Source of the DNA: Alistipes sp.
GTDB lineage: Bacteria > Bacteroidota > Bacteroidia > Bacteroidales > Rikenellaceae
DNA length: 64,000 bases
Direction: 5' to 3'
Assembly: GCA_017935185.1 (NCBI GenBank)
Contig: JAGBIC010000002.1
Span: forward strand, 28,943-92,942
Part shown: in pieces, positions 26,640-36,905 of the stretch
How the letters are laid out: each line of letters starts with the position of its first letter
Position numbering within the stretch: position 1 is the stretch's first letter
Notes under the pieces: generated by a model
What the model was told of the DNA's origin: nothing
Databases searched by the model: none
Seen by the model: only the letters and a program-made list of their open reading frames with translations
Program-made: the position numbers and the translations under genes

Positions 26640-29429
26640 ATGTCAAAAGAGGGAGCTATATATATCAAAGGGGCTAGGGTTCACAACCTCAAAAATGTGG
26701 ATGTAACCATTCCGCACAACACCCTTACTGTAATTACAGGATTATCAGGCTCGGGCAAATCGACTTTGGCTTTTGACACAATATTCGCCGAAGGGCAACG
26801 CCGTTATGTCGAGAGCCTATCGGCTTATGCACGACAATTCCTCGGACGTATCAACAAGCCCGATGTTGACCTTATCACAGGCATAGCACCCGCAATAGCC
26901 ATCGAACAAAAGGTAAACACCCGCAATCCTCGTTCAACAGTCGGCACCACAACCGAGATATACGACTATCTGAAACTGCTTTTTTCGCGTGTAGGCCATA
27001 CTTTTTCGCCCATCTCGGGCAATGAAGTACGATGCTATGGCGTAGATGATATTGTACGATACATTAGCGGCATCGGCATCGGCGAGAGGGTAGTAATTAC
27101 AGCCCCCCTAACCACTAAACATGGGCAAGGCATTATCGAAATATTGCTACAACTTCTGTCGGATGGTTTTATGCGTGTATGGGTGGCCGGTGAGGCTATC
27201 ACTATCGAGGAGTTTATGCCGACCATCAACGAAACCACCAAAGCAGAGGATGTCGAGATTGTCATCGACCGCCTTCGCATGGCAGAGGATGACGACACAA
27301 TCCTGCGTTTGCGCGACTCTATTGCTCGGGCATAAAGCTACGGCAATGATATATGCAACGTTATAATAGGCGATAATAAGCGCGAATTTTCGGCTCGTTT
27401 CGAAGCTGACGGCATAGAGTTCGAACAACCCACCGAACATCTGTTCAGTTTCAACAACCCAATCGGAGCGTGCCCCGTATGTGAAGGCTACGGCAAAATC
27501 ATCGGAATTGACGAGGATTTGGTTGTCCCCGACAAGAGCAAAACAATATATGAGGACGCTATCGCATGCTGGCGTGGCGCAACCATGAAGAAGTGGAAGG
27601 AGCAGCTGATCTCCACAGCATATCTCTTCGACTTCCCCATCCATGAGCCATACTACAAACTGACTACCGAACAGAAGCATCTGCTATGGCGTGGAAACGA
27701 ATATTTCCACGGCCTTGATGACTTCTTTAAGTACATTGACAGTGAACGCCGCAAGATTCAATTCCGAGTCATGAAGACCCGCTATACAGGCAAAACCACA
27801 TGCCACGAATGTGGTGGCAGCCGACTGCGCAAGGAGGCTTTGTATGTTAAGGTCGGGGGACGGAACATTGCCGAGTTGGTTCGCATGACAGTCGACCAGC
27901 TTATAGTATTCTTTAACGAACTCTCTCTCGACGAGTTCGACAGCACAAGCGCCGAGCGCATATTGGTTGAGATTCGCAACCGTTTGAGCTACCTATCGGA
28001 TGTTGGCTTGGGATACCTTACGCTCGACAGATTATCATCTTCTCTCTCGGGCGGAGAGAGCCAGCGAATCAACCTCTCGACATCACTTGGTAGCAACCTT
28101 GTAGGTTCGTTATATATCCTCGATGAGCCGAGCATTGGCCTGCATCCCCGCGACACCCACCGCTTAATAAAAGTTCTCAAACAACTGCGCGACTTGGGCA
28201 ACACCGTCATTGTTGTAGAACATGAGGAGGAGGTTATCCGCGCCGCCGATTATATTGTCGACGTTGGCCCTCGTGCAGGCGAAATGGGTGGCGAGATTAT
28301 ATACAACGGCCCAATTAAAGGTATCTTGAAATCTAAAAAGAGCCTTACTGCCGACTACCTGACCCAACGCCGCCATATCGAAGTGCCCGCAACACCTCGA
28401 GGATGGAGCAACAGCATAACAATCAAAGGTGCAAGAGAGAATAACCTGAAGAATATAGATGTTCGTATCCCGTTAGGTGTAATGACATGCATAACAGGAG
28501 TCAGCGGCAGCGGCAAATCGTCGCTCGCAAAGAGCATCCTATATCCTGCTCTGCGCCGCCATCTATTCGATACAGGCATGAAGCCGGGTGAACACGACCA
28601 GATTACCGGCGATTTAGCCATGTTGAAATCGGTGGAGATTGTCGACCAAAACCCCATAGGCAAATCTTCACGTTCAAACCCCGTAACCTACATTAAGGCC
28701 TACGACGAGATACGAAAACTATATGCCGACCAACCAAAGGCCGTCCACACGGGACTTACCGCTGCATCATTCTCGTTTAATGTGGCCGGAGGCCGCTGCG
28801 AGGAGTGCCAGGGAGAGGGCAGTATCAAGGTCAGCATGCAGTTTATGGCCGACGTTGAACTTATGTGCGATGCCTGCCACGGCAAACGATTCAAGGACGA
28901 GATTTTGGAGATAGAGTATCGTGGCAAGAATATTCATGACACTTTAGAGATGAGCGTTGATGATGCCATATCATTTTTCGCCGAAGATAAGGAGAACGCC
29001 ACATGCCGCCGAATCGTAGAGCGACTGCAACCGTTGCAGGATGTAGGACTCGGCTACATTCGCCTCGGGCAATCATCATCAACCCTTTCGGGAGGTGAGA
29101 GCCAGCGTGTCAAACTCGCATCGTTCCTCGCCAAAGACAATGATACCAAACAGATAATGTTCATTTTCGATGAGCCTACAACGGGTCTTCATTTCCATGA
29201 TATAAACCGTCTGCTTAAGGCATTCAACGCGCTGATAGCCAATGGCCACACCATAGTAATTGTGGAGCATAACATGGAGGTGATAAAGTGTGCCGATTGG
29301 GTTATCGACCTTGGGCCCGAAGCCGGCGACAAGGGTGGTGAGATAGTATTTGAGGGCACACCCAAAGATTTGGAGCAGTGCCAAAGAAGCCATACGGGCA
29401 ATTTTCTGCGACAACACAATAACGCTTAA
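26640..29429 (+). pseudogene. uvrA: UvrA excinuclease subunit, in-frame TAA
   Basis: DNA-damage recognition ATPase of nucleotide excision repair. It would be 929 residues but for a TAA at 27333-27335 (codon 232) inside an otherwise unbroken frame. Translation past the stop reads on as normal UvrA (NVIIGD, RFEADGIEF, HLFSFNNP, CPVCEGYG). Both ATP sites are present (GLSGSGKST near 34, GVSGSGKSS near 620), two LSGGE signatures, and the zinc modules CHECGG and CEECQGEG...CDACHGKRF. No frameshift is needed, so the cause is one base change, an assembly error or recoding. The second part could re-initiate at 27519. Start ATG at 26640 was chosen over TTG at 26604. Confidence 0.9.
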
Positions 29430-29450
29430 GCGCAACCATATTATCCAGCA

Positions 29451-30668
29451 ATGAAGGAGTTCGAAACATATATTCTGCCAAACGGAATAAAGGGTATTCA
29501 TCGACGTGTAAAATCGAGTATCTCACACTGCGCTTTAGTGATAAATGCAGGCACCCGTGACGAGCGAAAAGACGAATACGGCTTGGCGCATTTTGCCGAG
29601 CATGCCATATTCAAGGGCACAGAGCGCCGCAAAGCCTATCAGGTGAATTGCCGTTTGGAGAATCTGGGTGGCGAACTAAATGCATACACCACCAAAGAGG
29701 ATACTACAATCCACGCTACCACACTAAAAACCGACTTCTCAAAAGCCGCCGAACTCATTGCCGATGTGGCCTTTCATTCGACATTTCCCGAAAAGGAACT
29801 TGCAAAAGAGCGAGAGGTTATCGTCGATGAGATTAACACCTACAAAGACTCTCCCGCCGATTTGATATTCGACAACTTCGAGGAGTTGTTATTTACCGAC
29901 TCGGAGCTAGGGCACAATATTCTTGGCACCAAATCGTCGCTGATGCATTTTGGCACAGAGAATATAAAGCGATTTTTGGCTCGCACCCACACAACCGACC
30001 AGATGGTGTTCTCATCAATCGGAAATATTCCGCTGTCGAGAATTCAGAGTGTGGCGGAACGCTATTTCGGACAGCGAGAGGCCTCCACTCGCACATTCAG
30101 CCGCACCGCCCCCGAAACCACTCCTCAATTTGAGAAGGTTTTGAACAAACACACCCATCAGATTCACTGCATCATCGGAGCTCGAGCGTATGATATTCAC
30201 TCCGAGCAACGCCTGCCGTTGTCGCTGCTGATAAATATATTGGGCGGGCCGTCGGCAAACTCGCGACTGAATGTTGTATTGCGAGAGAAGAACGGACTAT
30301 CATACAATATCGAAGCTTCGTATGTTCCCTACAACGATTGCGGTATGGTAGCAATATACTTCAGCTCCGACCATCACAATGCCGACCACTGTCGCGAACT
30401 TATCGACAAGGAGCTGCAGTCGCTGCGTACCACAGCACTATCGACACGCAATCTGGCTATGATTAAACGGCAATTTTTAGCACAAATGGCCATCTCGATG
30501 GAGAACAATGAGGGTTACATGCTGGGGGCGGGCAAAAGCTACCTGATACACGACGAAATTGACACTCTTGAAGAGGTTTACCGCAAGGTTACTGCCGTCA
30601 AAGCCGAACAGATTATGGAGGTGGCCAACGACATATTCGCAAAGACCTCAACACTTATATATAGATAA
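29451..30668 (+). CDS. M16-family zinc metallopeptidase
   Basis: Pitrilysin/processing-peptidase-like protease of 405 residues. The inverted zinc motif is HFAEH at 47-51, with the third ligand downstream in REVIVDEI. The second half carries the usual inactive M16 domain (LNILGGPSANSRLNVVLREKNGLSY). No signal peptide, so cytoplasmic or of YmxG type. It starts 21 bases after uvrA and probably shares its transcript. Confidence 0.92.
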   Translation: MKEFETYILPNGIKGIHRRVKSSISHCALVINAGTRDERKDEYGLAHFAEHAIFKGTERRKAYQVNCRLENLGGELNAYTTKEDTTIHATTLKTDFSKAAELIADVAFHSTFPEKELAKEREVIVDEINTYKDSPADLIFDNFEELLFTDSELGHNILGTKSSLMHFGTENIKRFLARTHTTDQMVFSSIGNIPLSRIQSVAERYFGQREASTRTFSRTAPETTPQFEKVLNKHTHQIHCIIGARAYDIHSEQRLPLSLLINILGGPSANSRLNVVLREKNGLSYNIEASYVPYNDCGMVAIYFSSDHHNADHCRELIDKELQSLRTTALSTRNLAMIKRQFLAQMAISMENNEGYMLGAGKSYLIHDEIDTLEEVYRKVTAVKAEQIMEVANDIFAKTSTLIYR

Positions 30669-30684
30669 TAAGATACCCAGACAC

Positions 30685-31320
30685 ATGGATTTACTCGAGA
30701 AATATATACACGACAACTCATCGCCCGAGCCGGAACTGCTTCATGAGCTTGATCGCCAGACACATCTGCGCGTGCTTAATCCACGCATGATTTCCGGGCA
30801 CATTCAGGGCAAATTGTTGGAGTTGCTGGTAAAGATGTTTCGCCCGCAGCACATCCTTGAGATAGGCACATTTACCGGTTATTCGGCACTCTGCATGGCC
30901 GCAGGACTGGAGGAGGGCTGCACATTAGACACATGCGAAGTTGATGATGAATTGGAACCTATTGCCCAATCATTTTTCGACCGTTCGCCTCATGGCCACA
31001 AAATAAATCTGCACATCGGCTCGGCACTGGATATTGCACCTCGTCTCGGCAAAAAGTTCGACATGGTATTTCTCGATGGCGACAAACGCGAATACCCCGC
31101 ATACTACAATATGCTGATGGATGGCAATCTGCTACACAGCGGCTCGATAATCTTGGCCGATAATATATTGTGGTATGGCAAGGTTGTTCAACCCGTAGCC
31201 CACAACGACCACCACACACAGGCTCTCATCGAGTTTAATCGTATGGTAACCGATGATGATAGGGTAGAGAGTGTTATTCTGCCCCTGCGTGACGGCATAA
31301 ATCTCATAAGGGTAAAATAG
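30685..31320 (+). CDS. SAM-dependent O-methyltransferase (YrrM/COMT type)
   Basis: A 211-residue class I methyltransferase. SAM motif ILEIGTFTGYSALCMA near 54-69, acidic CEVDDELEP near 80, metal/catalytic MVFLDGDKREYP near 130 and ILADNILWYGKV near 156. These match catechol-type O-methyltransferases that need a divalent cation. Substrate unknown; roles on tRNA (TrmR) or small molecules are known for relatives. ATG at 30685 gives the family N-terminus; the upstream frame overlaps the M16 gene. Confidence 0.9.
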   Translation: MDLLEKYIHDNSSPEPELLHELDRQTHLRVLNPRMISGHIQGKLLELLVKMFRPQHILEIGTFTGYSALCMAAGLEEGCTLDTCEVDDELEPIAQSFFDRSPHGHKINLHIGSALDIAPRLGKKFDMVFLDGDKREYPAYYNMLMDGNLLHSGSIILADNILWYGKVVQPVAHNDHHTQALIEFNRMVTDDDRVESVILPLRDGINLIRVK

Positions 31321-31337
31321 ATTGTGAGATATACAAT

Positions 31338-31379
31338 AAATGAATTAAGGTCGCCTAAAAAAGCGACCTTAATTCATTT
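31338..31379. terminator. Bidirectional intrinsic terminator
   Basis: Perfect 17-bp inverted repeat AAATGAATTAAGGTCGC / GCGACCTTAATTCATTT between convergent genes. Confidence 0.92.
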
Positions 31380-31396
31380 ATTTTTATAAGTAACTA

Positions 31397-33142
31397 TTAT
31401 ACAAGCTTCAAATCACGCTTAACCTGCTCGATTTTGGCATCAAGCTTGGCCAACACCTCATCATACTGCTCAACAGAAGCCAGAGGCTCTTTAACGCCGA
31501 AATAGAACTTGATTTTGGGTTCTGTACCGGATGGACGTACCGACACAATACCGCCATCGGCCGTAATCCACTGCAACACATTGCTGGAATCCTGCTCAAT
31601 GGGAGTACGCACACCGCTACGCATATTTATCTCCTCCAATGACTTATAGTCACGTACGATGATAACCTCCGAGCCGGCCAGCTCCTTGGGAGGATTCTCA
31701 CGGAAATCTACCATCATGCGCTGAATCTCCTCTGCGCCCTCCTTGCCCTTACGGACAACCTATACAAGCGACTCTCGATAGAAGCCATATTTCACATACA
31801 ACTGCTGCAACCACTCATACAGAGTAAGCCCCATGGTATCCTTCGCCCACGCAGCAGCCTCGGCAGCCAAAGCACACGCCGACACGGCATCCTTATCACG
31901 AACATAATCGCCCGCCAGATATCCGAAGCTCTCCTCGCCGCCACCAATATATTTGGCAACACCCTCATTTTCGCGAATAATCTTGGCGATATACTTAAAT
32001 CCGGTGAGGCAATCATAGCACTTAACACCAAAATGCTCGGCAACGGCATTTGCCATAAGCGATGTTACGATGGTCTTTACAACATACTGATTACAATCCA
32101 ACTCACCACGCTCTGCCCAGCGTGTAAGCTGATAGCTCAACAACAAGGCGAGAGTCTGGTTACCATTCAGCAACACGTAGTCACCGCCACCCGTACGCAA
32201 AGCTACACCAATACGGTCGGCATCGGGGTCAGTAGCAAGCACCAAATCGGCACCCTCCTTGCGACCCAACTCCATAGCCTGCAACATTGTCTTGCGCTCT
32301 TCAGGGTTGGGCGACTCAACAGTGGGGAAGTTACCATCCACAACCGCCTGCTCGGGAACAACTACAACGTTGGTGAATCCGAAATTCTTCAACGACTCGG
32401 GAACAAGACGCACGCCCGAACCGTGGATAGGGGTGTAGACAATCTTCATATCCTTATACTTCTCTACACATTCGGGTGAGAGCTGCACATCTTTCTTAAT
32501 ACGATCGAGGTATATTTTATCAAACTCCTCGCCGAGGATGGTGATATTTTCAGGGTTCAAACCTGTCATCACCTGACTATTATCGGTAATCTTGCCAACC
32601 TCTTCGATAATGTTCACATCATGTGGCGGAGTCACCTGCGCACCATCAGCCCAATAGGCTTTGTAACCGTTATACTCCTTGGGGTTATGTGAAGCGGTAA
32701 TAACCACGCCTGAATGGAGTCCCAACTCACGAATTGCGAAACTCAACTCGGGGGTAGGGCGAAGGTCGTCAAAGAGATATACCTTAAAGCCGTTTGAGGC
32801 AAAGATATCTGCCGTACGCTCGGCAAAAAGACGTGAATTATTACGGCTATCGTGAGCAACGGCAACCTTAACCTGCTCGCCGGCAAAATTCTTCTTCAGG
32901 TAGTTGGCCAAACCTTGTGTGGCAGTACCTACTGTATATATGTTCATGCGGTTGGTTCCCACACCCATAATACCGCGCAGACCACCCGTTCCAAACTCCA
33001 AATCTTTGTAAAAGCTTTCGGTAAGTTCCTTTATATCGTTATCCATCAGATATTTAACCTGCTTTTTCGTGGCTTCGTCATACGAACCATCAATCCACGA
33101 CTGCGCTTTTTCCAAAATTGTGCGTTCTAATTCATTTGTCAT
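31397..33142 (-). pseudogene. Phospho-sugar mutase (phosphoglucomutase/phosphomannomutase), in-frame TAG
   Basis: Interconverts hexose 1- and 6-phosphates. The frame is 581 codons long but holds a TAG at 31760-31762 (codon 461). Before it: catalytic Ser151 in TASHNPKEYNG, metal loop DPDADR at 305-310, sugar loop GGEESFGYL. After it, in the same frame: VVRKGKEGAEEIQ and the phosphate loop VRPSGTEPKIKFY. Termination would remove domain 4 with that loop. Relatives carry Ser where the stop lies, and TCG to TAG is one change. ATG at 33142 was chosen (MTNELERTILEKA). Confidence 0.9.
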
Positions 33143-33471
33143 TTTATATAAATTTTGGTTATACTTAAATTTCGCATTATTGCATTTTCTGATAGGCAAA
33201 TTTACGATTTTTTTTTCAGATATTCAATATCAGCGAGTTAAAAAAAAGGCCAAAAAAAAGTCATTTTTGTCTATATATAAAAAAAGATAAAAAACAAGTC
33301 AAAATGAAAATTATTTTAACAAAATTATTTACAACTTTGCATTGTCAAAGAAACAAATCAGCGACAAGTAGAATTTTTGCCTTAGCCGACTTCAAAAAAA
33401 AGTGCGGTGGGGCAGGATTCGCACCAAATATAACAATTTTTTTGGACAAATAAGCAAGTTTTTCGAAATAA
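33143..33471. other. AT-rich spacer upstream of dnaA, no oriC seen
   Basis: Divergent region between the mutase and dnaA, rich in A- and T-tracts. I searched by eye for TTATCCACA-type DnaA boxes on both strands and found none, so no replication origin can be called. No gene is supported. A promoter for the mutase gene lies at 33197-33228. Confidence 0.55.
33197..33228 (-). promoter_or_regulatory. Likely promoter of the phospho-sugar mutase
   Basis: Minus strand ATTG (33225-33228), 20-base spacer, TAAATTTG (33197-33204), 55 bases before the start. The -7 box is a full match, the -33 is one base off. Confidence 0.55.
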
Positions 33472-34881
33472 ATGGCTAACGCTCACACATACAATGAAGT
33501 ATGGCAAATCTGCCTAAACCGCATTCAGAGCCGAATTCCCCAAGAGGAGTTCGTGAAGTGGTTTGCGCCGATTAAACCCATGGGTTATGACGGAACTAAC
33601 CTCCGCCTCAAAGTACCCCACGAGAGCTATGCCACCTACATCGAGAAAAACCACTTCAATATCTTCAAAGAGATTATCACCGAGTATTTCGGCCGCCAGA
33701 CACGACTCTACTACGCTGTGCCCAACAACGAAAAGACTCCAGTGGCTGCCAACGCCGATATGACAGCGATAACCCAATATGTAGCTCAGACCGACACTCA
33801 CAACATCCCAAAGAATCCGTTTGCCATTCCGGGTATTCCACGTTTGAGAATCGACCCCCAACTCAATGGCAAATACACATTCTCGACACACATCGAGGGA
33901 GAGTGTAATCGCCTGGCACGCTCGGCAGGTTTGACCGTGGCCCTCACCCCGGGTTCATCGCCATTCAACCCCTTATATATATATGGTGGTTCGGGTTTGG
34001 GCAAGACCCACATCGTTCAGGCCATAGGTCACGAGGTGCGCGAGCATCATCCCGAATTGCAGGTGCTCTATGTATCTACCAATAAATTCCAGGCGCAATA
34101 CCAAACAGCGGTTAAGAATGGCGAGGTGAATGACTTCATCCGCTTCTACCAGATGATTGACGTGTTGATTATCGACGATATTCAGGAACTTACCGGCAAG
34201 CCCGGCACCCAGAATGTATTCTTCAACATATTCAACCACCTGCAACTGGCCGGCAAGCAGATTATCCTCACTTCGGACAAGCCGCCCGTGGAGCTTAAGG
34301 ATATCGAACAGCGACTCTTGACCCGCTTCAAGTGGGGGCTTTCAGCCAAGGTTGATACTCCCGATCACGATACCAAGGTAAAGATTATCCGCACCAAGTC
34401 GGAGAGCATGGATCTAGCCCTAAATGACGAGGTGGTAAACTACCTTGCCGACAACATCTCGGCAAACATTCGCGAGATTGAGGGTGCTTTGGTATCACTC
34501 AAGGCCAACATCTCGTTGATGAACCGCCGTGCCACATCGGCTTTGGCCAAAGAGGTATTGAAAGCCTATGTGCATATGTCACAGAAGGAGATTTCAATCA
34601 GCCGTATCACCGAGATTGTATGCCAATACTTCAACATTGACCAACAGAGTTTCAACTCCACAAAGCGTACCCGCGAGGTGGCTCAGGCTCGTCAGATAGC
34701 TATGTATATGGCCAAAAAGCACACCAAATCACCTTTGGCGGCCATTGGAGCCACAATCGGTGGACGTAACCACGCCACAGTATTGCACTCATGCAAAACG
34801 GTTGTAAACATGATTGAAACCGACAGAACCTTCAAGAGCCAAATCGAAGAGTTGGAAAAATTGATCTCAGAGAACAAATAA
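33472..34881 (+). CDS. dnaA: Chromosomal replication initiator DnaA
   Basis: Binds the origin and loads the helicase. The 469 residues show domain I (YNEVWQICLNRIQSRI), the AAA+ core with Walker A YGGSGLGKTH near 170-178, Walker B VLIIDDIQEL, sensor I LTSDKPP, sensor II arginine in NIREIEGAL, and the domain IV DNA-binding signature TKRTREVAQARQIAMYMAK plus GGRNHATVLHS. It is a single-gene unit ended by a terminator, followed by a WYL regulator. No DnaA boxes are visible around it. Confidence 0.97.
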   Translation: MANAHTYNEVWQICLNRIQSRIPQEEFVKWFAPIKPMGYDGTNLRLKVPHESYATYIEKNHFNIFKEIITEYFGRQTRLYYAVPNNEKTPVAANADMTAITQYVAQTDTHNIPKNPFAIPGIPRLRIDPQLNGKYTFSTHIEGECNRLARSAGLTVALTPGSSPFNPLYIYGGSGLGKTHIVQAIGHEVREHHPELQVLYVSTNKFQAQYQTAVKNGEVNDFIRFYQMIDVLIIDDIQELTGKPGTQNVFFNIFNHLQLAGKQIILTSDKPPVELKDIEQRLLTRFKWGLSAKVDTPDHDTKVKIIRTKSESMDLALNDEVVNYLADNISANIREIEGALVSLKANISLMNRRATSALAKEVLKAYVHMSQKEISISRITEIVCQYFNIDQQSFNSTKRTREVAQARQIAMYMAKKHTKSPLAAIGATIGGRNHATVLHSCKTVVNMIETDRTFKSQIEELEKLISENK

Positions 34882-34888
34882 ACAGATT

Positions 34889-34921
34889 AAAAACTGCTTC
34901 GTAACAAGAAGCAGTTTTTTT
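34889..34921 (+). terminator. Intrinsic terminator of dnaA
   Basis: AAAAACTGCTTC / GAAGCAGTTTTT stem with a 7-base loop and trailing T-run. Confidence 0.9.
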
Positions 34922-34950
34922 ATTCCGGACAAACCCACAAACACCTCGCC

Positions 34951-35865
34951 ATGGACCAGCCTAAAATAGAGCGCATGTTGCGTCTTATGAAGATGCTTAC
35001 GGCAAATACCCGTTACACCGTTGATGATATCGCCGACAGGCTTAACATGTCACGTCGCACGATTTATCGCTACATAGACACATTTCGCGAGGCCGGCTTT
35101 GTTATTAAAAAGAGCGGCAACCATATCCGGCTCGACAAGGAATCGCCGCACTTCAAGGATATATCCCAACTCGTACACTTTACCGAGGAGGAGGCCGTTA
35201 TCCTCAAACGTGCCATCGAGAGTATCGACGACACCAATCTGCTGAAACACAACCTCAAACGCAAGCTATATTCTATATACGACAACAAGATTCTGGCCGA
35301 CACCATCGTGCGTGGCAACAATGCCGAGATTGTTCATTCACTTATAGAAGCTATCGAGCAAAAAAATCAGGTCATACTGCACGACTATCGTTCGGCACAC
35401 GGTAGTGCAGTGCGCAGCCGTAGGGTAGAGCCATTTGCTTTTACCACAAATTACGTTCAGGTGTGGTGCTTCGATCTCGAAAGCCTAACCTGCAAGTTAT
35501 TCAAGCTCTCACGCATAGGCTCGGTGGAGATTCTCAACACCAGATGGGACAACGAAGCTGCCCACGACAAAGGGTTTATAGATGTATTTCGCATGCACGG
35601 CACAAAACGCCACAAAATCACCCTCTCGCTGGGTATTATGGCTCGCAACCTGCTCATCGAGGAGTATCCGCTCGCCGAAGAACATCTCTCGCCCGACAAT
35701 AATCGCTGGCTGCTACAAACCGAAGTTGCCGACTATGCCGGCGTCGCCCGTTTTGTTGTAGGACTACTCGACGACATTATAATAGTCAACTCTCCCGAAC
35801 TCGAACAATATCTTGCCGAGTATGTCAGCAGAATTTGGCCGCAAGCAGTAGGTCAAAAAGAGTAA
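34951..35865 (+). CDS. HTH and WYL-domain transcriptional regulator
   Basis: A 304-residue regulator. Residues 5-60 are a winged HTH_11-type domain (YTVDDIADRLNMSRRTIYRYI). The middle and C-terminal part is a WYL-type ligand-sensing module (VILHDYRSAHG, RRVEPFAF, VQVWCFD). WYL proteins sense nucleotides or small ligands in DNA-damage and defence contexts, but no target is visible here. It begins 30 bases after the dnaA terminator. Confidence 0.85.
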   Translation: MDQPKIERMLRLMKMLTANTRYTVDDIADRLNMSRRTIYRYIDTFREAGFVIKKSGNHIRLDKESPHFKDISQLVHFTEEEAVILKRAIESIDDTNLLKHNLKRKLYSIYDNKILADTIVRGNNAEIVHSLIEAIEQKNQVILHDYRSAHGSAVRSRRVEPFAFTTNYVQVWCFDLESLTCKLFKLSRIGSVEILNTRWDNEAAHDKGFIDVFRMHGTKRHKITLSLGIMARNLLIEEYPLAEEHLSPDNNRWLLQTEVADYAGVARFVVGLLDDIIIVNSPELEQYLAEYVSRIWPQAVGQKE

Positions 35866-35901
35866 ATTCAACAAAAAAATCACATTTTTCATAAAGTTTT
35901 T

Positions 35902-35940
35902 ACAGCTGTGTCACAAGTTGACACAGCTGTGTTGTTTTTT
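35902..35940 (+). terminator. Intrinsic terminator after the WYL regulator gene
   Basis: ACAGCTGTGTCA / TGACACAGCTGT, 12-bp perfect stem with a 5-base loop, then a T-run. Confidence 0.9.
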
Positions 35941-35970
35941 TGCATCATGAAACAATAAACAATTGAGCTT

Positions 35971-36045
35971 ATGTTATTCTTTATGTTATGTGTCGTAGGC
36001 ATCACCGCCGAGGTGCTGGATATGATTTTTTCAGGAAGAAGATAG
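35971..36045 (+). CDS. Possible 24-residue hydrophobic peptide
   Basis: An ATG-to-TAG frame encoding MLFFMLCVVGITAEVLDMIF followed by SGRR. The hydrophobic start and basic end could form a small membrane peptide. It lies between a terminator and the zinc-ribbon gene, 26 bases before the latter. No homology is claimed; chance is a real possibility. Confidence 0.25.
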   Translation: MLFFMLCVVGITAEVLDMIFSGRR

Positions 36046-36071
36046 TACAATAATTTAAACAATAAAAGAGT

Positions 36072-36284
36072 ATGGGAATTGCGTATCAAATCAAATGCAA
36101 ACACTGCAATGCAGAGTTTCATTACAGTCAAGATCAATCGTTCGGCATGTTACAACGCTGTGTCGGATGTGAAAGCTACGTCGAAATGGAATCACCAATC
36201 CGATGCCCGTCATGCAACAAGCGACTAAACGCCACAAAAGAGGAGTTTTTCGAGCAAGTGCAGACCATTATCGACTGGGATTAG
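36072..36284 (+). CDS. Small zinc-ribbon protein with three CxxC pairs
   Basis: A 70-residue protein with CKHC (9-12), CVGC (about 30-33) and CPSC (about 45-48), one more pair than a single ribbon needs. Likely one zinc-bound ribbon plus an extra half, of the FYDLN/zinc-ribbon type, with an acidic C-terminus (QVQTIIDWD). No membrane segment. Function unknown. Isolated gene. Confidence 0.72.
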   Translation: MGIAYQIKCKHCNAEFHYSQDQSFGMLQRCVGCESYVEMESPIRCPSCNKRLNATKEEFFEQVQTIIDWD

Positions 36285-36402
36285 GCTTTCTGCCAAAACA
36301 ACTCGTCCGACAATAGGCGTAAATAATGGCTTGTAAGTTGCAAAACAACCGATAGGGTGCAATTTTTAGGCAATATCGTGCGGCTATTAGAAGAAATTTT
36401 TA

Positions 36403-36410
36403 TAACTTTG
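36403..36410 (+). promoter_or_regulatory. -7 element of the bcp-recA unit
   Basis: TAACTTTG, 23 bases before bcp. No good TTTG at the -33 position. Confidence 0.5.
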
Positions 36411-36433
36411 AGTGATTATTTACCTGAAACAAT

Positions 36434-36901
36434 ATGGCAGAGTTAAAAGTAGGCGACATAGCTCCCGACTTCACGGGGCAGACAGAGAAGGGTGAGTCTC
36501 TCACACTCAAAGAGCTAAAAGGGCAGAGCGTAATACTATATTTCTACCCCAAGGACAACACCTCGGGATGCACATTGGAGGCCAAAAGCCTGCGAGATGG
36601 CAAACAAGAACTTGCGCAGCGCGGCTATCGCATAATAGGCGTCAGCCCCGACAGCGAGCGTTCTCACCAAAACTTCTGTGCCAAGCACGAGCTGAACTTC
36701 ACCCTGCTGGCCGACACCGACCACTCAATATGCGAAGCTTATGGAGTGTGGGCCGAAAAGTCGATGTATGGCCGAAAGTATTGGGGCGTAAAGCGTACCA
36801 CATTTATAATCAACGAAGAGGGCATAATCACCCACATCTTCGACAAGGTAAAAACAGCGGATCACTACCGCCAAATTATTAACGAATTAGATAAAGAATA
36901 A
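36434..36901 (+). CDS. bcp: Bcp-type peroxiredoxin lacking the usual resolving Cys
   Basis: Thiol peroxidase that reduces hydroperoxides. The 155 residues show [21 protein letters not shown] with the peroxidatic Cys (about residue 46). In E. coli Bcp a second Cys follows five residues later, but here that place is Lys (GCTLEAK). Two later cysteines (NFCAKHE, SICEAYG) might substitute, or the enzyme may work as 1-Cys. The rest of the family pattern ([33 protein letters not shown]) is intact. It sits 4 bases before recA. Confidence 0.92.
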   Translation: MAELKVGDIAPDFTGQTEKGESLTLKELKGQSVILYFYPKDNTSGCTLEAKSLRDGKQELAQRGYRIIGVSPDSERSHQNFCAKHELNFTLLADTDHSICEAYGVWAEKSMYGRKYWGVKRTTFIINEEGIITHIFDKVKTADHYRQIINELDKE

Positions 36902-36905
36902 GAAT

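Noticed and set aside
26604-29429. Split uvrA as two genuine genes or a frameshift
   Set aside because: Both parts are in the same frame and sequence between them is UvrA-like, so a single nonsense codon fits better than a fission or indel.
33404-33425. tRNA-like fragment (GGTGGGGCAGGATTCGCACC) before dnaA
   Set aside because: No acceptor, D or anticodon arm can be formed around it, and the bases are embedded in poly-A/T DNA.
33143-33471. Replication origin next to dnaA
   Set aside because: AT-rich as expected of an origin, but no TTATCCACA-type boxes were found on either strand, so it cannot be supported.
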